Both the position numbers and the translations under genes were made by a program. Of a stretch of DNA of 64,000 nt, positions 48,807 through 56,856 are shown one piece after another (within the stretch, counting starts at the first letter, position 1; every line of letters starts with the position of its first letter). Source of the stretch: Lactobacillus xujianguonis (GTDB lineage Bacteria; Bacillota; Bacilli; Lactobacillales; Lactobacillaceae); NCBI RefSeq assembly GCF_004009905.1, contig NZ_ML136872.1:1-64000 (forward strand). Reading direction: 5' to 3'. The notes beneath the pieces are model-generated. The model was not told the DNA's origin, made no database searches, and saw only the letters and a program-made list of their open reading frames with translations.

Positions 48807-49622
48807 TTAAGAAAAATCGACATCATTCAATCTTGTTTGTTTTTCTGCAATTCTTCTTTCTTCCTCAATTCTCTTTAGTAATTGAAGCCGATCTTTTAGC
48901 TCATAGAGTTCATAATCTGCAACTAACTTTAAAAAATCTTCATTATGATTTTCTACTTGAGCTAACCGCAATGCCTCCATATATGCACTACGACTATCTT
49001 TATCCGGTTGAATATTAATAATTAAATAGCCATGCTTAATTAATTCAAAATTCATTAACAAGCGAGCAGTACGCCCATTACCATCACGAAAAGGATGAAT
49101 TGTCACGAACTTCAAATGCAATAATGCGGCAATTTTAACGGGATGTTCCTGTCCTTCTACTGAATGATACCATTTCAATAATCCTTGCATTTTACTTTTA
49201 ATTTCAGTCGGTTTAGCATAATGAACTTCTGGAACCCCATTTGGCCATACTTCAATTTGGCGATATTGTCCTGCAGCTTCACGCTTTACTGGATCATCTG
49301 AATATGTAACCAACCGATTAATATCTCGAATAGCTGTTTCATCCAAAGGAATTTTTCCTGTCGCCAATTCTTGCACATAATCATATGCTCGACTTAAGTC
49401 AAGCGCAGCTAAATGATCAGCAAATGGTTTTCCATGCACAGTTAAACCGGTTTCTAATAGTGCTGCTGTCTCATACTTCGTAAGTGAACTACCCTCGATG
49501 GCATTAGAGGACCAAACATGATCAATTTTCTTTTCTTTTTCGATTGCTGTAACTTCTTCTTGGGTTAGAGGTCTATATCGATTTATTTCTTCTTTTAAAT
49601 CTGTTAGTTGTGAATATTTCAT
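48807..49622 (-). CDS. Fic-domain protein, class II (N-terminal inhibitory motif)
   Basis: 271 residues from the ATG at 49622. The Fic motif HPFRDGNGRTAR supplies the catalytic His and the phosphate-binding loop for AMP transfer to hydroxyl side chains of target proteins. The N-terminal SNAIEG fits the inhibitory S/TxxxE-G/N motif placed in cis, so the protein should be auto-inhibited until the helix moves. Target unknown. It stands alone between terminators, with no Phd/antitoxin partner. The upstream 11 codons of the open frame lack a better start signal. Confidence 0.9.
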   Translation of the reverse strand: MKYSQLTDLKEEINRYRPLTQEEVTAIEKEKKIDHVWSSNAIEGSSLTKYETAALLETGLTVHGKPFADHLAALDLSRAYDYVQELATGKIPLDETAIRDINRLVTYSDDPVKREAAGQYRQIEVWPNGVPEVHYAKPTEIKSKMQGLLKWYHSVEGQEHPVKIAALLHLKFVTIHPFRDGNGRTARLLMNFELIKHGYLIINIQPDKDSRSAYMEALRLAQVENHNEDFLKLVADYELYELKDRLQLLKRIEEERRIAEKQTRLNDVDFS

Positions 49623-49706
49623 TATGCTCCACTCCACTTTAATATCTATAGACATATTTTAAACCAGATATGATCAATTATATACAATTAAACACCATGG
49701 TTTTGC

Positions 49707-49712
49707 TATAAT
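49707..49712 (+). promoter_or_regulatory. Promoter of the Mef-like MFS leader
   Basis: Extended -10 TGC-TATAAT, no clear -35. A predicted start near 49719 would give a leader of about 215 bases before the MFS gene. Confidence 0.5.
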
Positions 49713-49746
49713 AAGTCTATCTCAAAAAAAGAAGGTGCAATTCTAA

Positions 49747-49872
49747 ATGACAACTGATCATTTAGGTTTAAGCTTACGGCTTAACTTTTTCTTACAAGCC
49801 GTTAAGCGCTACTTGAGGCTCTACCCCCAACTTTTTCTGAAAGTTTGGGGTTTGTTAACTACAACTGAATAG
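49747..49872 (+). CDS. Leader ORF (41 codons) before the Mef-like MFS gene
   Basis: An ATG with GAAGGTG nine bases upstream opens a frame of 41 codons to TAG at 49872. The peptide starts MTTDHLGLSLRLNFFLQ and is Leu- and Arg-rich with two LRL segments. Hairpins lie inside it: GCTTACGGCTT (49772-49782) with AAGCCGTTAAGC (49796-49807), and CCCCAACTTT (49825-49834) with AAAGTTTGGGG (49840-49850) followed by TTTGTT. CTGAAAGT (49837-49844) can pair instead with ACTTTCAG (49887-49894), excluding the second hairpin. This suggests translation-dependent control of the downstream exporter. Confidence 0.5.
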   Translation: MTTDHLGLSLRLNFFLQAVKRYLRLYPQLFLKVWGLLTTTE

Positions 49873-49935
49873 ATAACTTTTCCCTGACTTTCAGAAATGC
49901 TAATTAATAGTATTTAAAGAAAAGGAAAAGGGAAA

Positions 49936-51159
49936 ATGTTCAAAAGATTTCATTGCAAAAATTTTAATGTCCTAGATCTATTAACAGGGCGAGTAGCTAC
50001 CAACATTGCTGATTCACTCTTTTACATGACCATTTTATGGTTCTTCAAGAGTAAATTTCACTCGCCAACAATCGTGTCATTGATTTTCATCGCAGATTCA
50101 ACGATTGACACGCTGGCTTTTGCTTTTGGGCCAGTGATTGACCGGATTAAGATTAAACAGCTGCTTCAAAAGGTTAACATAGCACAAACTCTTCTTAGTC
50201 TAATCTGTATTTGGCTGTTTCAATTCAAAAATTGTCAAACAATTGCCATTGTAGCTTTAACTGGAATTTATGTTTTTTCTACAATTGGCTCGACATTGAT
50301 CTACCCTGCTGAAAGCAAAATTTTACCAGTAATTGTAACTAAAAATAAACTACCGAAAATTAATGGGCTGTTTCAGATGACCTATCAAAGTTTAGATTTA
50401 TTCTTAGATGCTTTAGCCACCTTACTAATTACTCTTTATTCTTTCAGTGCAACGATGGCTATTTCTGCGTTATGTTTTGCTTTAGCAATCATTTTTTATC
50501 GGCAGTTACATCTACCAAAAATAGAAAATACCAATCACGCTGATAGAAATCTTTTAAAAAACTATCTCTTTGATTTAAAAGAGGGCTGGCAAACTTTGCA
50601 ACATGAAGAGCAAATCTTTGCTTTAATTTTACCTTTCGCAATCACCAATCTTTTCTATGGGATTGCTGCAGTGGGTTTACCATATTTTACCAGTAAGTAT
50701 ATTAGTCACACTGCTTTTGGGTATGGTAGCTTAGAACTGATTTCTTCAATCGGTGGCCTAATTGCGAGTATCGTGATTCAGCGATTACATTTCAAGCAAA
50801 AAAAGCTTCCAAACTTAGTTACACTTTGCTTATTTCTAGCAGGAGCATCAATTATTTTTGAAGTTCTAACTGCTAAGTATTTTTTATTACTGATTCTAAT
50901 CTTTGCTTTTAGCAGCAGCTTTTGGATTGGCTTGATGAACATTAATTTCGAAATTCTAGTCCAGGAAAGTTTTGCACCTAAAATTCTAGGCAGAATTGCT
51001 ACAATCAACAGCAGCATTATTAATTGCATGATTCCGATTGGTTCTGCTTTGGGTGGCATAATTGTGCAGCATTTAGGTGCTAATTTTGCAATCATGTCAC
51101 AAGGAATGGCTGAAGTAATTACGGCTATCTTCTATCTGATTATTTTTGCAAAATTTTAA
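49936..51159 (+). CDS. MFS exporter, macrolide-efflux (Mef)-like
   Basis: 407 residues with about eleven or twelve hydrophobic segments. The MFS motif A equivalent FGPVIDRIKIKQLL lies near residue 60, and TGRVATNIADSLFYMTILWFF at the N-terminus is typical of the Mef/drug:H+ antiporter-3 family. It should expel a drug or other small hydrophobic compound with proton exchange. Its ATG has AAGGAAAAGGG upstream. The leader ORF and hairpins in front, the family, and the neighbouring ABC-F gene point to a ribosome-targeting antibiotic as inducer or substrate, which is inference. Confidence 0.83.
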   Translation: MFKRFHCKNFNVLDLLTGRVATNIADSLFYMTILWFFKSKFHSPTIVSLIFIADSTIDTLAFAFGPVIDRIKIKQLLQKVNIAQTLLSLICIWLFQFKNCQTIAIVALTGIYVFSTIGSTLIYPAESKILPVIVTKNKLPKINGLFQMTYQSLDLFLDALATLLITLYSFSATMAISALCFALAIIFYRQLHLPKIENTNHADRNLLKNYLFDLKEGWQTLQHEEQIFALILPFAITNLFYGIAAVGLPYFTSKYISHTAFGYGSLELISSIGGLIASIVIQRLHFKQKKLPNLVTLCLFLAGASIIFEVLTAKYFLLLILIFAFSSSFWIGLMNINFEILVQESFAPKILGRIATINSSIINCMIPIGSALGGIIVQHLGANFAIMSQGMAEVITAIFYLIIFAKF

Positions 51160-51168
51160 TTAAAAAAT

Positions 51169-51216
51169 AAAGGTTGATCTCATACGTGTATTTACACGAT
51201 AGATCAACCTTTTTCT
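51169..51216. terminator. Bidirectional terminator after the MFS gene
   Basis: AAAGGTTGATCT (51169-51180) pairs perfectly with AGATCAACCTTT (51201-51212); CGTGTATTTACACG forms an inner hairpin. Ts follow on the right, As lie on the left for the minus strand gene. Confidence 0.9.
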
Positions 51217-51505
51217 ATAGCAAAAACAAATAAGAAATCGCATTAAGCAGCATCCCTGCAAATGCCCACAATACACAAGATTTGGCTTCTGCCTTATTAT
51301 GTTTTCCTAGCTCAAACCACAGAGCGATAATAAATCCCAGCAAAGGAAAGAAAAATGCACAGATTTTAGCCCAAACTTGCCCATTACTTTGGTCAACTTG
51401 GCGATTGTTCTCATCGGGATATTTACGATAACGGAATTGGTTGAAGAAGTAAACAATAAATCCCGCTGCAATTAATGCAATAATGATAATTAGCCACTCA
51501 CGCAT
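51215..51505 (-). CDS. Small membrane protein
   Basis: 96 residues with one N-terminal membrane segment (residues 4-20), a polar stretch rich in N, Q, D and R, and two C-terminal segments around 47-63 and 78-95. The ATG is preceded by AGGAGCGATC. I do not recognise the family; it resembles small cytoplasmic-membrane proteins of unknown role. Convergent with the MFS gene and sharing its terminator. Confidence 0.65.
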   Translation of the reverse strand: MREWLIIIIALIAAGFIVYFFNQFRYRKYPDENNRQVDQSNGQVWAKICAFFFPLLGFIIALWFELGKHNKAEAKSCVLWAFAGMLLNAISYLFLL

Positions 51506-51630
51506 GAAGATCGCTCCTACTATTTTGAAGATTCTCTATTTTAGACAGTTTAATTTTTGATCGTCCTATCCAACATAGCGGAAATCACAGCTTTTTGCAA
51601 CATTAACACTTACATATTAGTTTCAGACTT

Positions 51631-51760
51631 TATAATTTTGACGATTTCAGTTACAATTAATTCCATAAAAGACCAGCTTCTAATGTGTTTTTGTTCTTAA
51701 CATCAGACTACTGGTCTTTTTGTTTTGGAGTCAAGTCCTAAAATGGATTTGACTCTTTTT
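51631..51760 (+). ncRNA. Possible small RNA locus with two tandem terminators
   Basis: In the gene-free stretch 51506-51786 the plus strand has CTTACA-N16-TATAAT (51609-51636), then a hairpin AAAAGACCAG/CTGGTCTTTT (51667-51676 with 51711-51720) followed by TGTTTT, then a second hairpin GAGTCAAGTCC/GGATTTGACTC (51728-51738 with 51745-51755) followed by TTTTT. No plus-strand gene explains them: the previous one is already terminated at 51216. A short transcript of about 80-120 bases, or the leader remnant of a lost gene, is possible. Confidence 0.4.
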
Positions 51761-51786
51761 AATTTGTAACTAAGCGTCACCGCAAA

Positions 51787-52280
51787 CTATTTTACACTTA
51801 GGAAATTTTCATATTTAAAGTTGTAATCAAAATAATTAATAATTGTTCCAATCGCTGTACCATGTCCACCAATAATAACAGTCTTGCCTAGATTGTGTCT
51901 TTTATAACCTTTATTAAGGCTTGCATATTCCTCTGCTGAGTTTCTGCTAATGATTCACCATTTACTAATTTATAATTAAAATTCTCCCACTGCTTTTTAC
52001 AAAACTCATGAAAATTAGGAATCCAATTATCGCCTATTTTACGTTCTCTAAAATCACTTATTATTTCCAATGAAAGGTTTTTGTTTATAACAATTGGTTC
52101 AATAGTGTCAATTGCTCTTTTAAATGGACTAGAATATGCAGTATCTACCTGCTTATCTTCAAAATAATTAACTAACTGTTTCCTACTTTTTAATCCTTCT
52201 TTTGTTAGAGGTCTTTTTAAATCATCGTGAATAGATAGATCAGGCTGAGCATGTCTGATAAAATAAATAACTGTTTTCAT
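51787..52280 (-). pseudogene. Frameshifted histidine-phosphatase (phosphoglycerate-mutase-like) gene
   Basis: Frame 1 (52280-51888) starts YFIRHAQPDLS, the RHxx catalytic motif, and has SSPFKRAIDT and FRERKIGD. It stops with TAG at 51888. The next frame continues without gap as GKTVIIGGHGTAIGTIINYF, which holds the second catalytic His, to a TAG at 51787. Adding one base near 51898 (GAC-CAC-AAT-CTA) restores one chain of about 164 residues. Substrates in the family range from phosphosugars to nucleotides. It overlaps the kinase upstream by four bases (ATGA). Confidence 0.83.
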
Positions 52281-52774
52281 TTTTTCTTTCTTTCGTCATC
52301 CATCACAACTTCAAGTTCATCTTCCAAACTCATCTCACTCGTGAATTTCTTTTCCGGAATAAAACCAATGTAATCCTTTTCTAGCCACCATGAACACATT
52401 TTTTCTTCACCAAATGAGGCGATATGCCGTTCCTGATGTCTTTTCATCGTTTCTTCAAAAGGAATATCAAAATAATAAGCATTAATTCTGTCTCCAAATA
52501 ATTCTTTTGCTCTTTCAAATACGGGTAAATACCATTTAGCATTCAAAATGCCTTCTAAAATAACGTAATCACAATCTTCGTGGCCATATTCAAGCAAATT
52601 AATTAATAAAGGGATAGATGGATTAGTAGCTCCATCTTTTGCATTAAGCATTTCTCTTCTGACGGTATCCTGAGGGATGAGTAAGGTGTTTTTGCCTAAT
52701 CGCTTTTGAATCCTTTTAGACAGAGTGGTCTTACCACTTCCTGAATTACCTCTAAGAATGATTAAATTAGACAT
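52277..52774 (-). CDS. P-loop kinase-like protein (zeta-toxin/uridine-kinase fold)
   Basis: 165 residues. Walker A is GNSGSGKTT at residues 9-17; LIPQDTVRREML and CDYVILEGIL correspond to the acceptor-binding and Walker B segments; R-HQERH near 115 may be the lid. The arrangement is that of small-molecule or nucleoside kinases. It is followed at once by the broken phosphatase, with a 4-base overlap. Substrate unknown; the location in a nucleoside-related string makes a nucleoside or nucleotide plausible. Confidence 0.75.
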   Translation of the reverse strand: MSNLIILRGNSGSGKTTLSKRIQKRLGKNTLLIPQDTVRREMLNAKDGATNPSIPLLINLLEYGHEDCDYVILEGILNAKWYLPVFERAKELFGDRINAYYFDIPFEETMKRHQERHIASFGEEKMCSWWLEKDYIGFIPEKKFTSEMSLEDELEVVMDDERKKK

Positions 52775-52823
52775 AGCGTTAACTCCTTAATTAATAGCAT
52801 TTTTTGATACTATTATTTTCTCA

Positions 52824-53421
52824 TTACTTATAGACACAGCAATTAGCTTTATTTATAAATCGTTGTCCATTAGTCAATTCCCATTCGTGAAAACAGGCAT
52901 CTCCAGAGGTAAATTTAACATTTGAATTCATAGGTAATTTTAGAAAAGATTCATACAATCTCATGATCATTCCACCATGAGAGACAATAGCTATTGTACT
53001 TTTAGAATCATTCTCTGTTATAACTTTAGATAAAAATGATTCCGCCCGCATTCTAAAATGCAATTCGGTCTCCTGTTCATAATTCGAGGTATGAATAGGT
53101 GTCGGAACATTAGGATACTTAGTGTAAGCTTCATTATATGGTATATGGTAACTTTGCTCTAAGACCATTGTTAAATTCCTTAAGTTCAGCGATTTTATTC
53201 AAAGAAAGATGTGTATTTGCCGCTAAATACTCAGCGGTTTGAATTGCCCGATTTAAAGTACTGACATAAATTTTGTCAAAAATATAGTTTTCAGCGAGAT
53301 AATTGCAAGTGGTCCGAGCCTGCTTACGACCTAACTCCGTTAGATTATAATTTGCCCAACCTTCACACACTTTCAAAATATCCGCTTCACTTTGACCATG
53401 ACGTAGCAGTATTAATTTCAT
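52824..53421 (-). pseudogene. Histidine phosphatase gene broken by a 7-bp tandem duplication
   Basis: Frame 1 (53421-53134) begins LILLRHGQSEAD and contains STLNRAIQTAEYL and ELKEFNNGL. Frame 2 continues YNEAYTKYPN, FRMRAESFL and IAIVSHGGMIMRLYE with the second catalytic His. At the joint the plus strand reads TATATGG twice in tandem (53135-53141, 53142-53148). Removing one copy gives one open frame of about 197 codons. The duplication could arise or revert by slippage. Function as a phosphatase of the phosphoglycerate-mutase family; substrate unknown. Confidence 0.87.
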
Positions 53422-53532
53422 TCATATCACCTTTATCTCAACATCCCTAAACTAAATATTTTTTCATTCTGATCGTTAATTCAAAATGAAAGTTACAGGA
53501 ACTAGTAAGCTCCTTTTATATTCCTTAATTTA

Positions 53533-54258
53533 CTAATTAACTGTGTCCTCGACAGTTGCATCCCTATCAAATTCATATTCAAATCCACAGATAGTCACTA
53601 TCGGAACCATATTGCCTCTTTGTCCCATCAATAATCCGGCAGATGCAGCCAGCATATCACAGATAGTTTCAACATTAATTTTTCCGTTACTCTGTGTTTT
53701 TCGAAGACCATTTAATCCATAAAGGCCAACGGCAATCTGTGTTGCACCTTTCTTATCGATTCGGCCATCACTGTCTGTAATAACTATGGCAACTCTCTTC
53801 CCCATTTTTTCATAAATCTTTTCTGCTATTTGCTTTGCAATTTCATCACAATTATTAGGTAAAACAATAGCCATATCTTCGCCTATCTTATCAACTCCTG
53901 CACTTGTTAAAAATAGACCATTAGTCAGCCATCCGCCAATGAAATTAGGAGAGATTTGTAATCTTTTTCCACTTAAATCTTCAGTTTGATTAATAATCAA
54001 TTGAATGATGCGTGGATCTTTGCGAGGAACCTCATGATGAATTTTTAAAGCCAGTCCCGATGGTTTAATCGTATTAAGATCAACGAATAATCCCTGCGAC
54101 TTAGATATTATTTTTGAAGCAATACACAAAATATCGCCATCTTTTAAATTCGCACATTCTTTTTTACAAAATTTCATTATTACTTCCGCAAGATCACATT
54201 TTTTAGAAATTTGTGGGAAATTTAACCAGGGATAGATTGAAATCGTATTTTGGAACAT
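53533..54258 (-). CDS. CofE-like (coenzyme F420:L-glutamate ligase family) protein
   Basis: 241 residues resembling the F420-0:gamma-glutamyl ligase family: KDGDILCIASKIISKSQG near the N-terminus, LTSAGVDKIGEDMAIVLP in the middle and VITDSDGRIDKKGATQIAVGLYGLNGL, the metal/phosphate-binding region. The family adds glutamate to a phospho-lactate side chain using GTP. Lactobacilli are not known to make F420, so another acidic acceptor is likely. It is among nucleoside-related genes on the same strand. Confidence 0.75.
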   Translation of the reverse strand: MFQNTISIYPWLNFPQISKKCDLAEVIMKFCKKECANLKDGDILCIASKIISKSQGLFVDLNTIKPSGLALKIHHEVPRKDPRIIQLIINQTEDLSGKRLQISPNFIGGWLTNGLFLTSAGVDKIGEDMAIVLPNNCDEIAKQIAEKIYEKMGKRVAIVITDSDGRIDKKGATQIAVGLYGLNGLRKTQSNGKINVETICDMLAASAGLLMGQRGNMVPIVTICGFEYEFDRDATVEDTVN

Positions 54259-54273
54259 ACAGTATGCACTTTC

Positions 54274-54543
54274 TTAAATATACTGTGTTGATCGCTGTTG
54301 AAAATTTTCATCAAAATCGATCACCGTGATTTGATAATCGGTAATTTTATTAGGATCTTCTTCATATCCGTAACCTGCATTAAATTGAGCTGCCATATGA
54401 CCAAGTAAATTTAGAACTTCCATAAAATCTTGAAAATTATAAACATAAAGTGTATAACCACTTTGACATTCTTCAATTTCACCATTATAAGGTTTACCAA
54501 AAGCATCAGACATTTTTGGCTTAAAGAAGCTATACCATTTCAA
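54274..54543 (-). CDS. Uncharacterised small protein
   Basis: 89 residues, aromatic and acidic, with no membrane segment or known motif that I recognise. It lies 15 bases before the CofE-like gene in the same direction, so it may be co-transcribed. Its ribosome binding site is poor (no GGAGG within 12 bases of the ATG), so the true start is uncertain. Confidence 0.45.
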   Translation of the reverse strand: MKWYSFFKPKMSDAFGKPYNGEIEECQSGYTLYVYNFQDFMEVLNLLGHMAAQFNAGYGYEEDPNKITDYQITVIDFDENFQQRSTQYI

Positions 54544-54579
54544 AAATCTTTTTTCTTCTCAGCATTCATTATTTATCAC

Positions 54580-55340
54580 TTAAATCCTACTTATAATCTC
54601 CGACCCAATATTCAAACTTGCACCATATGAACTTCTCCCCCAGCCACGACGATCATAGTTATTCATATCTGCTAAAGAATCACCAGTAAATAAAATCTGA
54701 GCAAAATCAATATTTCTGAATTGTGCACATGCTGCTAATGCCGCACACTCCATCTCAACAGTAGCTGCTCCTAATTCTTTAAACTGGCTGACCTTTTTTG
54801 AAGTCTCTCTAAAAAAGCCATCTGTGGTCCAAGTAACTATTTCATCATAGTTATAACCTAATTGTTTTATTTCAGCTTCAACGACCGACAAAAATTTTGA
54901 CTTCAAATCTACAAAATTACCCGATTCCTTATAGTGGAAAGACATCCCTTCATCACGAATGGCTTTAACCGGAACGAACATGGCATTTCAGGTAGTTTCT
55001 TTAATGCACCGGCATTACCAAATGCCAATACTCTTTTAACACCATAGGCAATTAACCAATCAAGTAGCTTAACAGCGGCAGGTGCTCCCAATGGAGCTTG
55101 ACATAAGGTCAATTTTTGATTATTAATTTCCACCTCATAAACTTGAGGTCTAAAAGAAATAGTTTTAAATTTACCTAGAACTTTATGAGGATGTCGTTTC
55201 AAAAAAGAATTAACCTCATCTTCTGGAACAAAAGCATATAAAAGTCTCGAGTGAAATTTATAAGGTAATTTTTCGAAAGTTGGTTCAAGCACTGCATGTT
55301 GGTCATTATCGAATTCTAAAATAAATGGTTTTTCACTCAT
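54580..55340 (-). pseudogene. Nucleoside phosphorylase paralogue C, frameshifted
   Basis: Third copy of the protein family described at 56030 and 57483. It begins SEKPFILEFDNDQHAVLEP and reads through FGNAGALKKLPE, then loses frame at 54986-54988, where the parallel copies have GAAAATGCC and this one GAAATGCC (one A missing). The second frame resumes with MFVPVKAIRDEGMSF and keeps VEMECAALAACAQF to the end. Restoring the A gives a full-length chain of 253 residues. Otherwise well conserved, so the loss looks recent. Confidence 0.88.
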
Positions 55341-55354
55341 CTCTATCCCTCCAA

Positions 55355-55987
55355 CTATTCATTTTTCAAATAAACTTTTATATCGTTTTTACTATCTAAC
55401 AGTAGTTTCTGACTGTATTTTTTATCTTTTGAAGATTCTTTGATTTTTTGCCACAAAATGGCGGCTACTTTCATTCGAGAGATATATTCTTTGCTTAATG
55501 GATCAGCATTAAAATCCTTAACAAAATTATTCCATTGATAAGTCGACTCCTCATTTGCTTTAAACTTATTCGGATTTTCATATGCATCAATTAAGTCCTT
55601 AATAGTTGCATTTCCGTTTTGTGTTCTTTCAATTTCTCTCATTTTAATTCCCATTGCTTTATTAAATGAGAATTTTTCAACATTATAATACTTACAAAAG
55701 AAGTTTCTTGCTTCTTTATTTAATCTAAATCCACTTGATAAAATTCTTGTTTCCGGAGTGATATCTTTAGCACACAAATTTACATTTTTACGTCTTTTAC
55801 GATTAGGTTTAATTTCAGAAATATTTTTTCCAGATAGGTACTGACAAATGTATTGAGTTAATTCATATTTCGTGCCATAAGTTGGCAATCCAAGATTATG
55901 ACAAATCATTTGTAAGTCGGTCTTATACCAATATTTTTCTTTAAATTCTTCGATAGATGAATTTCTATTAAAACCATCTTTTTCCAT
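55355..55987 (-). CDS. SAP-domain protein
   Basis: From the ATG at 55987 about 210 residues. The N-terminal DLQMICHNLGLPTYGTKYEL is a SAP-type helix-turn-helix motif, often DNA- or RNA-binding. A basic KPNRKRRK stretch follows, then a helical C-terminal part with GFRLNKEARNFFCKYYNVEKFSFNKAM, as in uncharacterised SAP-containing proteins of Firmicutes. Function unknown. It is inserted between two nucleoside phosphorylase paralogues. A TTG at 56014 is a weaker start, with its Shine-Dalgarno too close. Confidence 0.7.
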   Translation of the reverse strand: MEKDGFNRNSSIEEFKEKYWYKTDLQMICHNLGLPTYGTKYELTQYICQYLSGKNISEIKPNRKRRKNVNLCAKDITPETRILSSGFRLNKEARNFFCKYYNVEKFSFNKAMGIKMREIERTQNGNATIKDLIDAYENPNKFKANEESTYQWNNFVKDFNADPLSKEYISRMKVAAILWQKIKESSKDKKYSQKLLLDSKNDIKVYLKNE

Positions 55988-56029
55988 GAAACTAGTCTTT
56001 CTCTTAACAGGCAACTTCCTAATTTATTG

Positions 56030-56791
56030 CTAAATCTTACTTAAAATCTGCGAACAAACATCTAACCCTACAGCATGCGATTCATGTCCCCAACTGCGAT
56101 AATCATAATTTTCAATATTAGCTAGTGAATCTGCAGTAAACAGTATTTGTGCAAACTCAACTTTTCTAAATTGAGCACACGCCGCTATTGCTGCACACTC
56201 CATCTCAACCGTCGTAGTTCCTAATTTTCGAAATTGATTAACTTTTTTAGATGTTTCTCTGAAGAAACCATCTGTCGTCCAAGTAGTTATTTCATCATAG
56301 TCCAATTTCATATCCATAATTACTTTTTCAATTTCATTAAGATAATCAGATCTCATATCGATGAACTGTCCTGGTTCCTTATAGTAAAAGGAGGTACCTT
56401 CACCTCTAATTGCTTTCACAGGCAAAAACATAGCATTTTCCGGTAACTCTTTAATAGCACCTGCGTTTTCAAAGGCTAAAACTTGCTTTACCCCATAAGT
56501 AATTAGCCAATCAAGCAACATCGTAGCAGCTGCCGCTCCTAAAGGAGCTTGACATAAAGTCATCTTTTCATGATTAATTTCTATTTCATAAATATTAGGT
56601 TGAAAAGATATTGTGTCATATTTGCCCAATACCTTATGAGGTACAGACTTTAAGAAATTCTCGATATCAGAAGCTGGAACAAACGCATATAGTAATTTTG
56701 AATGAAATTTAAAAGGTAAATGCTCAACTTCTGGCTCAAGCACTGCATGTTGGTCATTATCAAAATCTAAAATAAAAGGTTTCTCACTCAT
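56030..56791 (-). CDS. Nucleoside phosphorylase-family protein, paralogue B
   Basis: 253 residues. The pattern is that of the PNP/UDP (nucleoside phosphorylase) superfamily: a Gly/Ala-rich phosphate-site region VLAFENAGAIKELP (paralogues have FGNAGA), PVKAIRGEGTSFYY, and TTVEMECAAIAACAQF, the nucleoside-binding VEMEC motif, followed by ILFTADSL. It should cleave a nucleoside or related N-glycoside by phosphorolysis or hydrolysis. The FGNAGA to FENAGA change is in an otherwise invariant loop and may lower activity. Ribosome site GGAGGAATAGCG is shared in form with the other copies. Confidence 0.82.
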   Translation of the reverse strand: MSEKPFILDFDNDQHAVLEPEVEHLPFKFHSKLLYAFVPASDIENFLKSVPHKVLGKYDTISFQPNIYEIEINHEKMTLCQAPLGAAAATMLLDWLITYGVKQVLAFENAGAIKELPENAMFLPVKAIRGEGTSFYYKEPGQFIDMRSDYLNEIEKVIMDMKLDYDEITTWTTDGFFRETSKKVNQFRKLGTTTVEMECAAIAACAQFRKVEFAQILFTADSLANIENYDYRSWGHESHAVGLDVCSQILSKI

Positions 56792-56856
56792 CGCTATTCC
56801 TCCAAATTATAACTACCATTTTAGCTGCTCGGAATAACTCTTCTCCGTATTTATGA

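Noticed and set aside
51888-53148. Programmed ribosomal frameshifting in the two histidine phosphatase genes
   Set aside because: No slippery heptamer or downstream pseudoknot at either joint; single-base loss and a tandem duplication explain the breaks.
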